DNA of 14,905 nucleotides. It comes from Halobacteriales archaeon SW_5_68_122 (GTDB lineage: Archaea; Halobacteriota; Halobacteria; Halobacteriales; Haloarculaceae). A model generated the notes under the pieces. That model did not search any database. It saw only the letters and a list, made by a program, of their open reading frames with translations, and was not told where the DNA came from. Within the stretch, counting starts at the first letter, position 1. The number at the start of each line of letters is the position of its first letter. Both the position numbers and the translations under genes were made by a program. The stretch spans positions 1 to 14,905 of the forward strand of contig PXSL01000002.1 in assembly GCA_003022815.1 (NCBI GenBank), written 5' to 3'. Positions 1-6,364 of the stretch are shown here, piece by piece.

Positions 1-20
1 AATGTCTAATAAGTCTGTTG

Positions 21-164
21 ATGAGGCCAAACATCGACATTGACTGGGCAATCCACGGACGAATCAAAGACTACGCAGAAGCGAACGACATAAACCTCTC
101 AGAAGCCTATGCAGAGGTGTTAGAAGCCGGTCTGGAAGCATTGGAGACTCACGGCCAGCAGTAA
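21..164 (+). CDS. Small ribbon-helix-helix-like protein (possibly 5'-truncated)
   Basis: This 47-residue ORF begins at ATG 21 and ends at TAA 162-164. It reads as a short strand (NIDIDWAIHGRIKDYAE), then a helix and a second helix around SEAYAEVLEAGLEAL. That is the layout of small haloarchaeal RHH/CopG-like DNA-binding proteins, but there is no diagnostic motif, so the family is inferred. No in-frame stop lies between the window edge and ATG 21, so the true start could be upstream. Codon use is more AT-rich than in the genes from 326 onward (TTA, ATA, TCA, GCA are used), which fits a mobile or transferred origin. Nothing is visible upstream to show a partner gene. It could also be the tail of a longer protein. 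Confidence 0.5.
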   Translation: MRPNIDIDWAIHGRIKDYAEANDINLSEAYAEVLEAGLEALETHGQQ

Positions 165-287
165 CGCGGTGGTTTCTCACCGGAGCGGACGCGATTCACG
201 CCCGCCCTGTTCGACGTTCGGTTCCGGCAGAGCGTCGGAACACTCTCGCCTCACGGGAAGGGCGGGACTCTCTCGCTGTTACAGGTA

Positions 288-303
288 GCGGAAGCATTTT
301 TTC
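288..303 (+). promoter_or_regulatory. T-rich TATA-like promoter element
   Basis: A T-tract (GCATTTTTTCC) sits about 25-30 bases upstream of ATG 326. That is the spacing expected for a leaderless haloarchaeal transcript. It is the only AT-rich spot in 165-325, which is otherwise featureless. Assigned by position and composition only. Confidence 0.4.
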
Positions 304-325
304 CGTCGGGGCTCTCGCCAGTGAT

Positions 326-538
326 ATGTTCCCCGCACAGACGGGTATTCCCGGCGGCCCCGAACTGCTCGTCGTCCTCGTCATCTTCCTGCTAATGGCC
401 GGAGGTGTCGTTCTGCTGGTGAAAGTGGCATCCGAAAGCGGCGGTGGCAGCGAGCGCCTCGCGGAGGTCGAACGGCGCGTCGGTCGACTCGAAGCGCGCA
501 TCGACCAACTCGAGGACGACGAGCGCGGCGGGAGCTAG
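326..538 (+). CDS. Small single-pass membrane protein with coiled-coil tail
   Basis: A 70-residue protein. Residues ~12-34 (ELLVVLVIFLLMAGGVVLLV) form one hydrophobic helix preceded by a short Gly/Pro-rich N-terminus. Residues ~43-65 are highly charged with a heptad-like pattern (ERLAEVERRVGRLEARIDQLED), predicting a short coiled coil on one face of the membrane. This overall shape (one helix plus acidic amphipathic tail) is common among small haloarchaeal membrane proteins and superficially resembles TatA, but no TatA hinge motif is visible and I assign no function. GC-rich codon use agrees with a resident gene. It is convergent with rlmE: the two stop codons overlap inside one CTAG tetranucleotide at 535-538. 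Confidence 0.7.
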   Translation: MFPAQTGIPGGPELLVVLVIFLLMAGGVVLLVKVASESGGGSERLAEVERRVGRLEARIDQLEDDERGGS

Positions 539-1293
539 TCGACCAGTTCGGCGAACCCGAACCGCGGCTTGACGTCGGTTACCCGCACCTCGACAGTCTC
601 GCCGGCGTCGGCGCCGGCGACGAACAGCGTGTAGCCGTCGACCTTCGCGATGCCGTCGCCCTCGTCGCCTTCGTCCACGACATCGACCTCGAGGCGGTCG
701 CCCGCCGCGACCGGCGCGGTCAGCCGTCTCTTCCCGACCAGGAACAGCTCCGAGGAGGCGTCCCGGGAGGCTTCCGGGTGGACGCTGCGGACGTACTCGA
801 ACTCCTCGTCGATGTCCGCCCGCAGGTCGTCGGTGTCGGGACCCTCGAACACCTTGGCGACGAAGTCCCCGCCCGGAGCCAGTAGCTCCAGCGCCGTCTC
901 GAAGGCGGTCCGGGCGAGATGGACCGACCGGGCGTGGTCGAGGTCGTACTCGCCGGTCATGTTTGGCGCCATGTCCGAAACCACGACCTCGGCCGTCCCC
1001 ACAGCGTCGAGCACCTCGTTCCGGGTGGACTCCTCGGTCATGTCCCCTCGCACCGTCTCGACGCCGTCGATGGCGTCGATTCGCTGTCGGTCGACGGCGA
1101 CGACGGTCCCCGGGTCGCCGGCCAGCTCGGCGGCCACCTGCGACCACCCGCCCGGCGCGGCGCCCAGGTCGACGACCGTATCGCCCTCGCTCACCAGGTC
1201 GACTGTCTCGTCCAGCTGCTTCAGCTTGTAGGCCGCCCGCGACCGGTAGCCCTCCTGTTTGGCGCGGTTGTAGTATTTATCTTTCCCTGACAT
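535..1293 (-). CDS. rlmE: 23S rRNA (uridine-2'-O-)-methyltransferase RlmE/FtsJ with C-terminal TRAM domain
   Basis: This 252-residue cytoplasmic enzyme is expected to transfer a methyl group from S-adenosylmethionine to the 2'-OH of a uridine in the 23S rRNA A-loop. The FtsJ domain covers residues 1-~190. The SAM-binding motif I is VDLGAAPGGWSQ (41-52). The K-D-K-E catalytic tetrad can be placed at K23, D107 (SDMAPN), K147 (FVAKVF) and E182 (SSELFLV), with D-K and K-E spacings of 40 and 35 as in E. coli FtsJ. Residues ~192-252 (RLEVDVVDEGDEGDGIAKVDGYTLFVAG, then VKPRFGFAELVD) form a TRAM domain, an RNA-binding extension usual in haloarchaeal RlmE. Start: GGAGG at 1300-1304 lies 6-7 bases upstream of the ATG, and MSGKDKYYNRAKQEGYRSRAAYKL is the usual family N-terminus. 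It appears complete. Confidence 0.95.
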   Translation of the reverse strand: MSGKDKYYNRAKQEGYRSRAAYKLKQLDETVDLVSEGDTVVDLGAAPGGWSQVAAELAGDPGTVVAVDRQRIDAIDGVETVRGDMTEESTRNEVLDAVGTAEVVVSDMAPNMTGEYDLDHARSVHLARTAFETALELLAPGGDFVAKVFEGPDTDDLRADIDEEFEYVRSVHPEASRDASSELFLVGKRRLTAPVAAGDRLEVDVVDEGDEGDGIAKVDGYTLFVAGADAGETVEVRVTDVKPRFGFAELVD

Positions 1294-1442
1294 TTTCTTC
1301 CTCCAGCGGTATCTGCCCGCCAGCGTAGTGTGAACGTCCGGTCATACCTTAGACAGGCTGTCGACGCTCAAAGGGGTGCCGAATCAGGGACTATCCGAGG
1401 TGGCTTCGATCCCGGTGGCCTTACCAGTCGGCGGCAACACCG

Positions 1443-1467
1443 TTTAGTGTATGTACAATAGATGTAC
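1443..1467 (+). promoter_or_regulatory. Promoter and candidate operator of the toxin-antitoxin module
   Basis: TTTAGTG at 1443-1449 is a TATA-like box about 27-30 bases before ATG 1474. Just downstream is a perfect inverted repeat GTACA-N5-TGTAC (1453-1467). RHH antitoxins commonly bind such repeats at their own promoter, so autorepression is a reasonable inference. The sequence itself shows only the repeat and its position. Confidence 0.4.
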
Positions 1468-1473
1468 GCACGT

Positions 1474-1749
1474 ATGTCGGAAACAGGATCGGACGACACC
1501 AACCCCGAGATCGACCGAATAAACCTCCGAATCTCGCGTTCGTTTCTCGAAGTAGTGGACGAAGCGTGGCGAGAGCGGGGATTCAACAGCCGAAGCGAGT
1601 ACATTCGGTACGCTCTCCGCGATGCAGTGAACCACCCCGAAGGTGCGGGCTTCTGGAAAGACCTCGCTATCAGTGAAGCGCAGTTCGACGAGGGGGACAG
1701 CCTTTCGAGCGACGAGGTCAAACGGAAGCATGGGCTCGACGGCGAGTGA
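1474..1749 (+). CDS. Ribbon-helix-helix antitoxin of a type II toxin-antitoxin pair
   Basis: The gene encodes 91 residues from ATG 1474 (95 if ATG 1462 is used). I prefer 1474 because a TATA-like box lies about 30 bases upstream and MSETGSDD is a typical acidic haloarchaeal N-terminus. The N-terminal half has the RHH pattern: strand INLRIS, helix A FLEVVDEAWRERG, a turn at FNSRS, and helix B EYIRYALRDAV. The C-terminal part (SEAQFDEGDSLSSDEVKRKHGL) matches the toxin-wrapping tail of RelB/Phd-type antitoxins. The expected role is to neutralise the adjacent RelE-like toxin and repress the shared promoter. ATG 1730 of the toxin overlaps the 3' end by 20 bases, a usual coupling arrangement. GC is lower than in neighbouring genes, consistent with horizontal transfer. 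The partner toxin is frameshifted. Confidence 0.8.
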   Translation: MSETGSDDTNPEIDRINLRISRSFLEVVDEAWRERGFNSRSEYIRYALRDAVNHPEGAGFWKDLAISEAQFDEGDSLSSDEVKRKHGLDGE

Positions 1750-2022
1750 CGAGGGTGGGACTGGGCGTTCTCACCACGAGCGGGCGACCAGTTCGCACAA
1801 CTGGAGTCCGAATCCAAGCAACGAATCGTTTCGAAGTTGGACGAGGTAGTCTCCTCAGAGTGGCGAGAGCCGGCTGATTTTCTCGAACCGCTCACGAACT
1901 CGCCGTTCCAGAAGTTACGAATCGGCGATTACCGACTCGGGTGTCGTCTCCTCCGAGAAGACCGGACAGTCCGCATCGAGAGTATTCGGCGACGAGAAGG
2001 AGCGTACAAAGGCGACGATTAG
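1730..2022 (+). pseudogene. RelE-like toxin, frameshifted
   Basis: A RelE/ParE-fold mRNA interferase would be expected after this antitoxin, and the remains are clear. ATG 1730 opens MGSTASDE in one frame; the rest lies in another frame from TGG 1756: WDWAFSPRAGDQFAQLESES, then SKLDEVVSSEWREPADFLEPL, SPFQKLRIGDYRLGCRLLRED, and TVRIESIRRREGAYKGDD before TAG 2020-2022. The KLRIGDYRLG segment with a following R-rich strand is the RelE core. The two frames join if one base is added or two G's removed at 1754-1755. The toxin frame is also the antitoxin's frame, so readthrough of TGA 1747-1749 would give an antitoxin-toxin fusion. No ATG or GTG restarts the second frame early enough to save the N-terminal helix. 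Either inactivated or a sequencing error. Confidence 0.75.
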
Positions 2023-2072
2023 TAGGCCAAACAGGCCGTTAGGGGTAGTTGTAGTACTCATCTTTGGTCATG

Positions 2073-2125
2073 CGTCGCTCCCTCGCGTCCCGTTTCGCGC
2101 CCGTGCGAGCGAATCCGCGTTCATA
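2073..2125. repeat. Diverged repeat copy A (left flank of the copper cluster)
   Basis: This stretch resembles 5552-5604 in the same orientation, sharing blocks such as ATCCGCGTTCATA / GTCCGCGTTCGTA and TCGC..CCCGTT. Read on the minus strand, both copies can be translated in one frame to a similar peptide (VYERGFARTGAKRDARERR here). The minus-strand frame ends in a short MTKDEYYNYP and TAA at 2039-2041. It may be a remnant of a gene or an interspersed repeat; no full ORF remains. Confidence 0.4.
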
Positions 2126-2230
2126 CACGAACCGACGCCGTCGACGCCGATAGTGATTACTGTCCCTGTTTCCCCGGTGCGACCGCCCCATTCGAGCGGT
2201 CGGTTCGGTGATGGCGCCCGGCAGTCGGTA

Positions 2231-2785
2231 TCAGTCCTCGCTCGCGAACGCCTCCTCGAGCGCGCCCGTCTCGCCCAGCTCGATGAGCGCCCGGTCGAGC
2301 AGTTCCCGGAGGATGAACTCCTCGTAGTGCTGGGTCTCGCAGTACTCGCAGGGCTTCGTCTTGCGGGCGACCGCCTCGATTTCCTCGCCGTGTTCCGCGT
2401 ACAGTGTCTCCACGAGCGTCTCCAACTCCTCGGTCGCGGCGGTCTGCGCCCCTGCGAGCGTCTCCGCGCCCTCCTCGGGCAGGTCGTAGGAGAACACCCG
2501 CGTGTTCGACCGGTAGTACTTCCGTGTCCCGCCGCCGGCCTCCTCCAGCCGAGAGATTTCGACCATTCCGGCGTCCTGCAGGACGTTGACGTGGTGGCGG
2601 ACGGTCGTTTCGGCCTTCCCCTCGCCGCGCCGCCGTAGTTCTCCGTGGATTTCCTCGATAGTCATCTCCTCGTCGGCGAGCATATCGAGGAGCTTCGCGC
2701 GGACGTCGTTGTCGAGGGCCTGGGCCTTCTCCGGGTCGGTCGTGACCACCTCCCGGATGGACACGTCGGATTCGAGCAGGGCCAT
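2231..2785 (-). CDS. Winged-helix ArsR-like transcriptional regulator, candidate metal sensor of the copper cluster
   Basis: A 184-residue protein from ATG 2785 (191 from GTG 2806, which sits nearer a TATA-like AATATA at 2835-2840). The N-terminal half is a winged HTH: DNDVRAKLLDMLADEEMTIEEI, then a recognition helix around TTVRHHVNVLQDAGMVEI and a wing at GGGTRKYYRSN. The C-terminal half is helical and acidic with KPCEYCETQHYEEF, giving a C-x2-C-x3-H cluster (C146, C149, H153) that could bind Cu(I) or Zn(II). It is transcribed divergently from the P-type ATPase with 100 bases between starts, so it is the obvious candidate to control that promoter and the matching one at the chaperone. DNA binding follows from the fold; copper sensing is inferred from neighbours and cysteines. 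It ends at TGA 2231-2233. Confidence 0.8.
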   Translation of the reverse strand: MALLESDVSIREVVTTDPEKAQALDNDVRAKLLDMLADEEMTIEEIHGELRRRGEGKAETTVRHHVNVLQDAGMVEISRLEEAGGGTRKYYRSNTRVFSYDLPEEGAETLAGAQTAATEELETLVETLYAEHGEEIEAVARKTKPCEYCETQHYEEFILRELLDRALIELGETGALEEAFASED

Positions 2786-2861
2786 CCTGCCCGCCTGTAC
2801 GGACACGGTGAGGGTAAGAGTACCGCCACGCGGTGTATATTGCTACGATACAAAAGATACC

Positions 2862-2884
2862 GATACAACGACTGTCGTAACGGT
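2862..2884 (+). promoter_or_regulatory. Candidate operator at the ATPase promoter
   Basis: GATACAA-N6-TCGTAAC (2862-2881) is an imperfect inverted repeat (5 of 7 pairs) followed by GGT. The right half TCGTAACGGT is identical over 10 bases to the element upstream of the copper chaperone (5452-5461), with the same 6-base spacer. It lies between an A-rich box (AAAAGATA, 2852-2859) and the first possible ATG of the ATPase (2886), so a bound protein would cover the transcription start. Confidence 0.55.
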
Positions 2885-2915
2885 TATGCGCATGGCTCGG
2901 CAAGGTAGACGTACG

Positions 2916-5219
2916 ATGGACACGGCACAGGAGCAGTTCAACGTCGGCGGGATGTCCTGTTCGTTCTGCGCCGAGAGCATCAGGAAGGCCTACGGCCGGA
3001 CGGAGGGCGTCGAGGACGTCGACGTCAGTCTGGCTCACGAGGAAGTCCTCATCCGGTACGACGACGAGGTACTCGACGAGGTCGAGCTGAAGGACACGCT
3101 CCGCGATCTGGGGTACACCATCCACGATCCCAACAAGGCCAAGCGGTACGAGAAACAACAGGCCGAACTCGCGGAGGGGAGGCGACAGTTGCTCCGTGCC
3201 GGCGCGGCGGCCATCGTCACCGCCGGGTTGATGCTGTGGATGATTTTCGTGATGGGCCGTTTCGAGTCGGCGTCACGCACAATGGATTTCGTCACGCTCG
3301 GCCTCGCGCTCGGGACAATGTTCGGGCCGGGGCGCTACATCAAGACGAAGGCCTACCACAGCCTCCGTCGCGGTATCCTCAATCAGCACGTCCTGCTGGA
3401 GGCCGGTGCGTTCGCCGGTCTGCTCGGTGGGTTCCTCGGACTCTTCGTGTTCCCGGGGTTCCCGACCGTCCACTTCTTCGCCGTCTCCGTGTTCATCACC
3501 ACCTACCACGTCCTCTCGGAGTACACCAGCCTCGTCGTCCGTACGCGGGCGTCGCAGGCAGTGCAGGGTCTCCTCGACCTCCAGCCCGACACCGCCCGCC
3601 GTGTCTGCGAGGACGGCGACATCGAGGAGGTGTCCGTCGACTGTCTCGAACGCGGCGACTGCGTGCGTGTCAAGCCCGGCGAGAGCGTCCCTGTCGACGG
3701 CGTCGTCCGCTCGGGGGCGTCCACGGTCGACGAGTCCGTCGCCACCGGCGAGTCCATCCCCGAGGAGAAAACGGAGGGCGACGAGGTGGTCGGCGGTAGC
3801 ATCAACGAGACCGGAACGCTGCTCGTCGAGGCCACCACCACGGGCGAGGATGCCTTCCTGAATCAGGTCGCCCGCGAGATCGAGGAGGCCCGGGCGACGA
3901 AGCCCGGAATCGTCCAGCTGGCCGACCGCGTTCTCAAGCGGTTCGTCCCGACCGTGTTGGTCATCGCGGCGCTGTCGTTCGCATTCTGGATGGTCGTCCC
4001 CGCCGTCTGGCCGGGAGGGCCCTTCGGCACGGGCCCGAACGTCCAGCGCGGGGCCTTCGCCGCCCTCGCCGTCCTCGTCCTCGGGTACCCGTGTGCGCTG
4101 GGGATGGCGACGCCGCTGGCGCTGATCCGCGGCGGCGGGAAGGCCGCCGACCGGGGTATCCTGATGCGCAGCGGCGACGCCTTCCAGATATTCCCCGACG
4201 TCGACCGCATCGTGCTGGACAAGACCGGCACCATCACGGTCGGAGAACCCGCCGTCAGCGAAGTGGTTGCAGTAGCGGGAGAGACCGACGAGGTGCTGGC
4301 GACGGCCGCCAGCGCCGAGGCCTTCTCGGAACACCCGCTCGCCGAGGCCGTCCTCGACCACGCCGACGAGCGCGGCGTCGAGTACGCCGACCCCGAGACG
4401 TTCGACTCGGTGACCGGCAAGGGCGTCCTCGCGGAAGTAGGGGGCAAGGAGGTGCTGGTCGGCAAGCCCGGCTGGCTCGAGAGCGAGGGCATCGACCTGA
4501 CCGGCGGCCGTGATGAGATCCAACGGCTCCAGAAGCGGGGACTCACCGTCTCGGGCGTCGCTCGGGGCGGCGACCTGATCGGCCTCGTCGGCATCGGCGA
4601 CGAGGTCAAGACCGACGCCGCGGAGACCGTTCGGCGGATGGAGGAGACCGGCATCGTACCGGTGATGATCACGGGCGACAACGAGCGGACGGCGCGGGCG
4701 GTCGCCGAGGAGGTCGGTATCGACCGCGTGATGGCGGACGTTCTCCCGGACGAGAAGCGCGCGGAAATCGGCCGCCTGCAGGAGGAGGACCACCGCGTGG
4801 CGATGGTCGGCGACGGCATCAACGATGCGCCCGCACTCACGCAGGCCGACATCGGCATCGCCATCGGCGCGGGAACCGATATCGCCATCGAGTCGGCCGA
4901 CATCGTGCTGATGGGCGGCCGGCTGGGCGGCGTGATGGACGCCCGGGAAATCGGCGCGGAGAGCTACCGGAAGACCCGCCAGAACCTCGTCGCCGCCTTC
5001 TCGTTCAACGGCGTCGGGGTCGCGGCCGCCACGACCGGCCTCGTCCACCCCGTCTTCGCAATGGTAGCGATGGTGCTGTCCGTCTCCGCGGTGCTGGCGA
5101 ACAGCTTCGCCGGTCGACTCCTCTCCGGCGAGGGCGTCAACACGGAGTTCACCGTCGGAACGGCCGACGAGAACGGCGTCGAAGGAGAGGCGACCGCCGG
5201 TCAGGCAACGACGTCGTAG
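2916..5219 (+). CDS. copA: Heavy-metal (probably copper) translocating P1B-type ATPase with YPC motif
   Basis: A 767-residue membrane pump expected to export Cu(I) using ATP. An HMA domain occupies residues 5-70 with GMSCSFC (C15, C18). Transmembrane helices fall near 93-113, 124-136, 160-178, 184-200, 343-363, 378-398, 690-710 and 711-730. The actuator has TGES (277-280), the phosphorylation site is D435 in DKTGT, the nucleotide-domain HP pair is H473-P474, and MITGDN (584-589) and GDGINDAP (632-639) complete the core. The membrane motif is GYPCALG, with Tyr391 where Cu-ATPases normally carry the first Cys of CPC; C393 remains. ATG 2886 and 2892 are in-frame alternative starts; I chose 2916 because the HMA begins just after it and AAGGTAG lies 8 bases upstream. 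Its 3' end overlaps the convergent chaperone gene by 19 bases. Substrate is inferred from the neighbours. Confidence 0.9.
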   Translation: MDTAQEQFNVGGMSCSFCAESIRKAYGRTEGVEDVDVSLAHEEVLIRYDDEVLDEVELKDTLRDLGYTIHDPNKAKRYEKQQAELAEGRRQLLRAGAAAIVTAGLMLWMIFVMGRFESASRTMDFVTLGLALGTMFGPGRYIKTKAYHSLRRGILNQHVLLEAGAFAGLLGGFLGLFVFPGFPTVHFFAVSVFITTYHVLSEYTSLVVRTRASQAVQGLLDLQPDTARRVCEDGDIEEVSVDCLERGDCVRVKPGESVPVDGVVRSGASTVDESVATGESIPEEKTEGDEVVGGSINETGTLLVEATTTGEDAFLNQVAREIEEARATKPGIVQLADRVLKRFVPTVLVIAALSFAFWMVVPAVWPGGPFGTGPNVQRGAFAALAVLVLGYPCALGMATPLALIRGGGKAADRGILMRSGDAFQIFPDVDRIVLDKTGTITVGEPAVSEVVAVAGETDEVLATAASAEAFSEHPLAEAVLDHADERGVEYADPETFDSVTGKGVLAEVGGKEVLVGKPGWLESEGIDLTGGRDEIQRLQKRGLTVSGVARGGDLIGLVGIGDEVKTDAAETVRRMEETGIVPVMITGDNERTARAVAEEVGIDRVMADVLPDEKRAEIGRLQEEDHRVAMVGDGINDAPALTQADIGIAIGAGTDIAIESADIVLMGGRLGGVMDAREIGAESYRKTRQNLVAAFSFNGVGVAAATTGLVHPVFAMVAMVLSVSAVLANSFAGRLLSGEGVNTEFTVGTADENGVEGEATAGQATTS

Positions 5220-5407
5220 CCAGCCTGTTCGACGACGTCGTGGAGGTCACCGTCGCCCACGTCGTCATCGGCGACGACCTCTACGGTGTCGGCCTCGTGG
5301 TCGGCCGCGACGCGGGCGACGCCGTCGAGCTTCCGGAGGGCGTTCTCGACGTTCTGCTCGCAGCCGTCGCACGACATTCCGCTGACGGGTATCGTTTCGC
5401 GTTCCAT
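5201..5407 (-). CDS. copZ: CopZ-like HMA-domain copper chaperone
   Basis: A 68-residue cytosolic protein that is a single HMA domain with the beta-alpha-beta-beta-alpha-beta layout. ETIPVSGMSCDGCEQNVENA carries the metal-binding MxCxxC (C13, C16); the second half, TVEVVADDDVGDGDLHDVVE, ends in QAGYDVVA. Such proteins bind Cu(I) through the two cysteines and deliver it to the ATPase. It is encoded opposite the ATPase, with the two 3' ends overlapping at 5201-5219. The start at ATG 5407 gives the usual family length. A near-perfect inverted repeat 28-56 bases upstream matches the ATPase operator, so the two genes probably respond to the same regulator. Confidence 0.93.
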   Translation of the reverse strand: MERETIPVSGMSCDGCEQNVENALRKLDGVARVAADHEADTVEVVADDDVGDGDLHDVVEQAGYDVVA

Positions 5408-5434
5408 GCGTGTGTGTTCGCACGGCGGGAGCAA

Positions 5435-5463
5435 GTACGTTACGACGGAAATCGTAACGGTAC
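5435..5463 (-). promoter_or_regulatory. Candidate operator at the copper chaperone promoter
   Basis: GTACGTTACGA - CGGAAA - TCGTAAC - G - GTAC: the 7-base inner arms GTTACGA/TCGTAAC are perfect inverted repeats with a 6-base spacer, and outer GTAC arms extend them apart from one extra base. It spans the region where the BRE/TATA of the minus-strand chaperone gene should lie. It shares TCGTAACGGT and arm spacing with 2862-2884. Confidence 0.6.
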
Positions 5464-5551
5464 GACTGACGTGGTTTCGTCTCCTATCGTGGGCGAGACA
5501 CCCCCGAACGCGTCGTGAGACACCACTGCTCGGTCGTACCCGCCCGCTAGT

Positions 5552-5604
5552 CGTCGGTCTCTCGCCGTTCGCGCCCCGTTCTCGCTTACGAGTCCGCGTT
5601 CGTA
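5552..5604. repeat. Diverged repeat copy B (right flank of the copper cluster)
   Basis: Direct-orientation counterpart of 2073-2125. On the minus strand it reads RYERGLVSENGARTARDRR, close to the peptide readable from copy A. It lies in the 249-base gap between the chaperone gene and the next operon, which otherwise holds only promoter elements. Confidence 0.4.
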
Positions 5605-5656
5605 CCGGGAGCGATGCCGCCGAGGGAGTCTTTGGCCCGCAGTCCCTACCGGAGGT

Positions 5657-6364
5657 ATGGAACCGGACGACGTGGACGTGGTGTTCGTCGCGGGGGCGAG
5701 CGGCGGGACCGGCCGCGAGGTGCTCCGATTGCTCGGGGGGCGGGAGCCGACCGTCCGGGCGCTGACGCGGTCGGCGGGGAAGCGCGAACGACTCGAGGCG
5801 GCCGGCGCCGACGAGGTGGTCGTCGACGACCTGCTGGACCCGACCGACTTGGCGGGCGCCCTCGAGGACGTCGATGTCGTCCTGAGCGCGGTCGGGTCCG
5901 GCGTCGCGGAGGTGTTGTCCTCGGGGGCGTACGTCGACGGCGCCGGCAACCTCGCGCTGCTCGAGGCGGCCGTCGAGGCCGGCGTCGACGCCTTCGTCAT
6001 GGAGTCGGCGCTGGGCGTCGGCGACGACCCGGCTAGCGCCCTGGCGACGGCGTTCGACCTGTTCATCGGCCCGGTCCAGCGCGCGAAGGCCGAGGCCGAG
6101 GCGGCGGTTCGGGCGGCGCCGATCCGCCACACCGTCCTCCGGCCGGGCGCGCTGACGGGCGGCCCCCGGACGGACGACGTGACGGTCGCAGAACCGGGCG
6201 CGAGGCTCTGGGGCCTCGTCTCGCGGGCCGACGTTGCCCGCCTGATGGTCGCCGCGCCGACGACCCCCGACGCGGCCGACCGGACGTTCGAGGTGGTGTC
6301 GGCGCCGTCGCTCCGGGACCGGGCTGTCGACGTCGAGTGGCGCCTTCCCGGAGGCGAGCCGTGA
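5657..6364 (+). CDS. NAD(P)-binding atypical SDR / NmrA-like protein
   Basis: A 235-residue Rossmann-fold protein. The nucleotide-binding loop is VFVAGASGGTGREVLRLL (9-26), containing GxxGxxG. Then come TVRALTRSAGKRERL (second strand and basic residues that favour NADP(H)), a VVVDDLLDPTDLAGAL segment and VDVVLSAVGSG. These features and the length fit the NAD(P)H-binding/SDR-a5 group (YwnB/NmrA-like), many of which are redox sensors or flavin/quinone reductases of unknown substrate. The usual SDR Tyr-x3-Lys pair is not evident: MESALGVG stands where the Ser-Ala-Leu-Gly motif lies, so I do not claim a reaction. GGAGGT directly precedes the ATG. The stop overlaps the next gene's GTG start as GTGA (6361-6364), so the two are translationally coupled. 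Confidence 0.8.
   Translation: MEPDDVDVVFVAGASGGTGREVLRLLGGREPTVRALTRSAGKRERLEAAGADEVVVDDLLDPTDLAGALEDVDVVLSAVGSGVAEVLSSGAYVDGAGNLALLEAAVEAGVDAFVMESALGVGDDPASALATAFDLFIGPVQRAKAEAEAAVRAAPIRHTVLRPGALTGGPRTDDVTVAEPGARLWGLVSRADVARLMVAAPTTPDAADRTFEVVSAPSLRDRAVDVEWRLPGGEP

Noticed and set aside
1397..1420. tRNA-like T-loop (GGCTTCGATCCCGG) upstream of the antitoxin
   Set aside because: The base before TTC is C, so the invariant G53-C61 pair is absent; no acceptor or anticodon arm can be folded around it.
2586..2915. N-terminal extension of the ATPase reading frame
   Set aside because: The frame is open upstream, but this part is antisense to the regulator gene, Ser/Arg-rich and unlike the family; the HMA domain starts right after ATG 2916.
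3273..5048. Long minus-strand ORF (591 codons) opposite the P-type ATPase
   Set aside because: It is a shadow of the GC-rich ATPase gene: its composition is low-complexity D/G/R/V-rich and it has no recognisable motif, while the plus strand carries every P-type ATPase signature.
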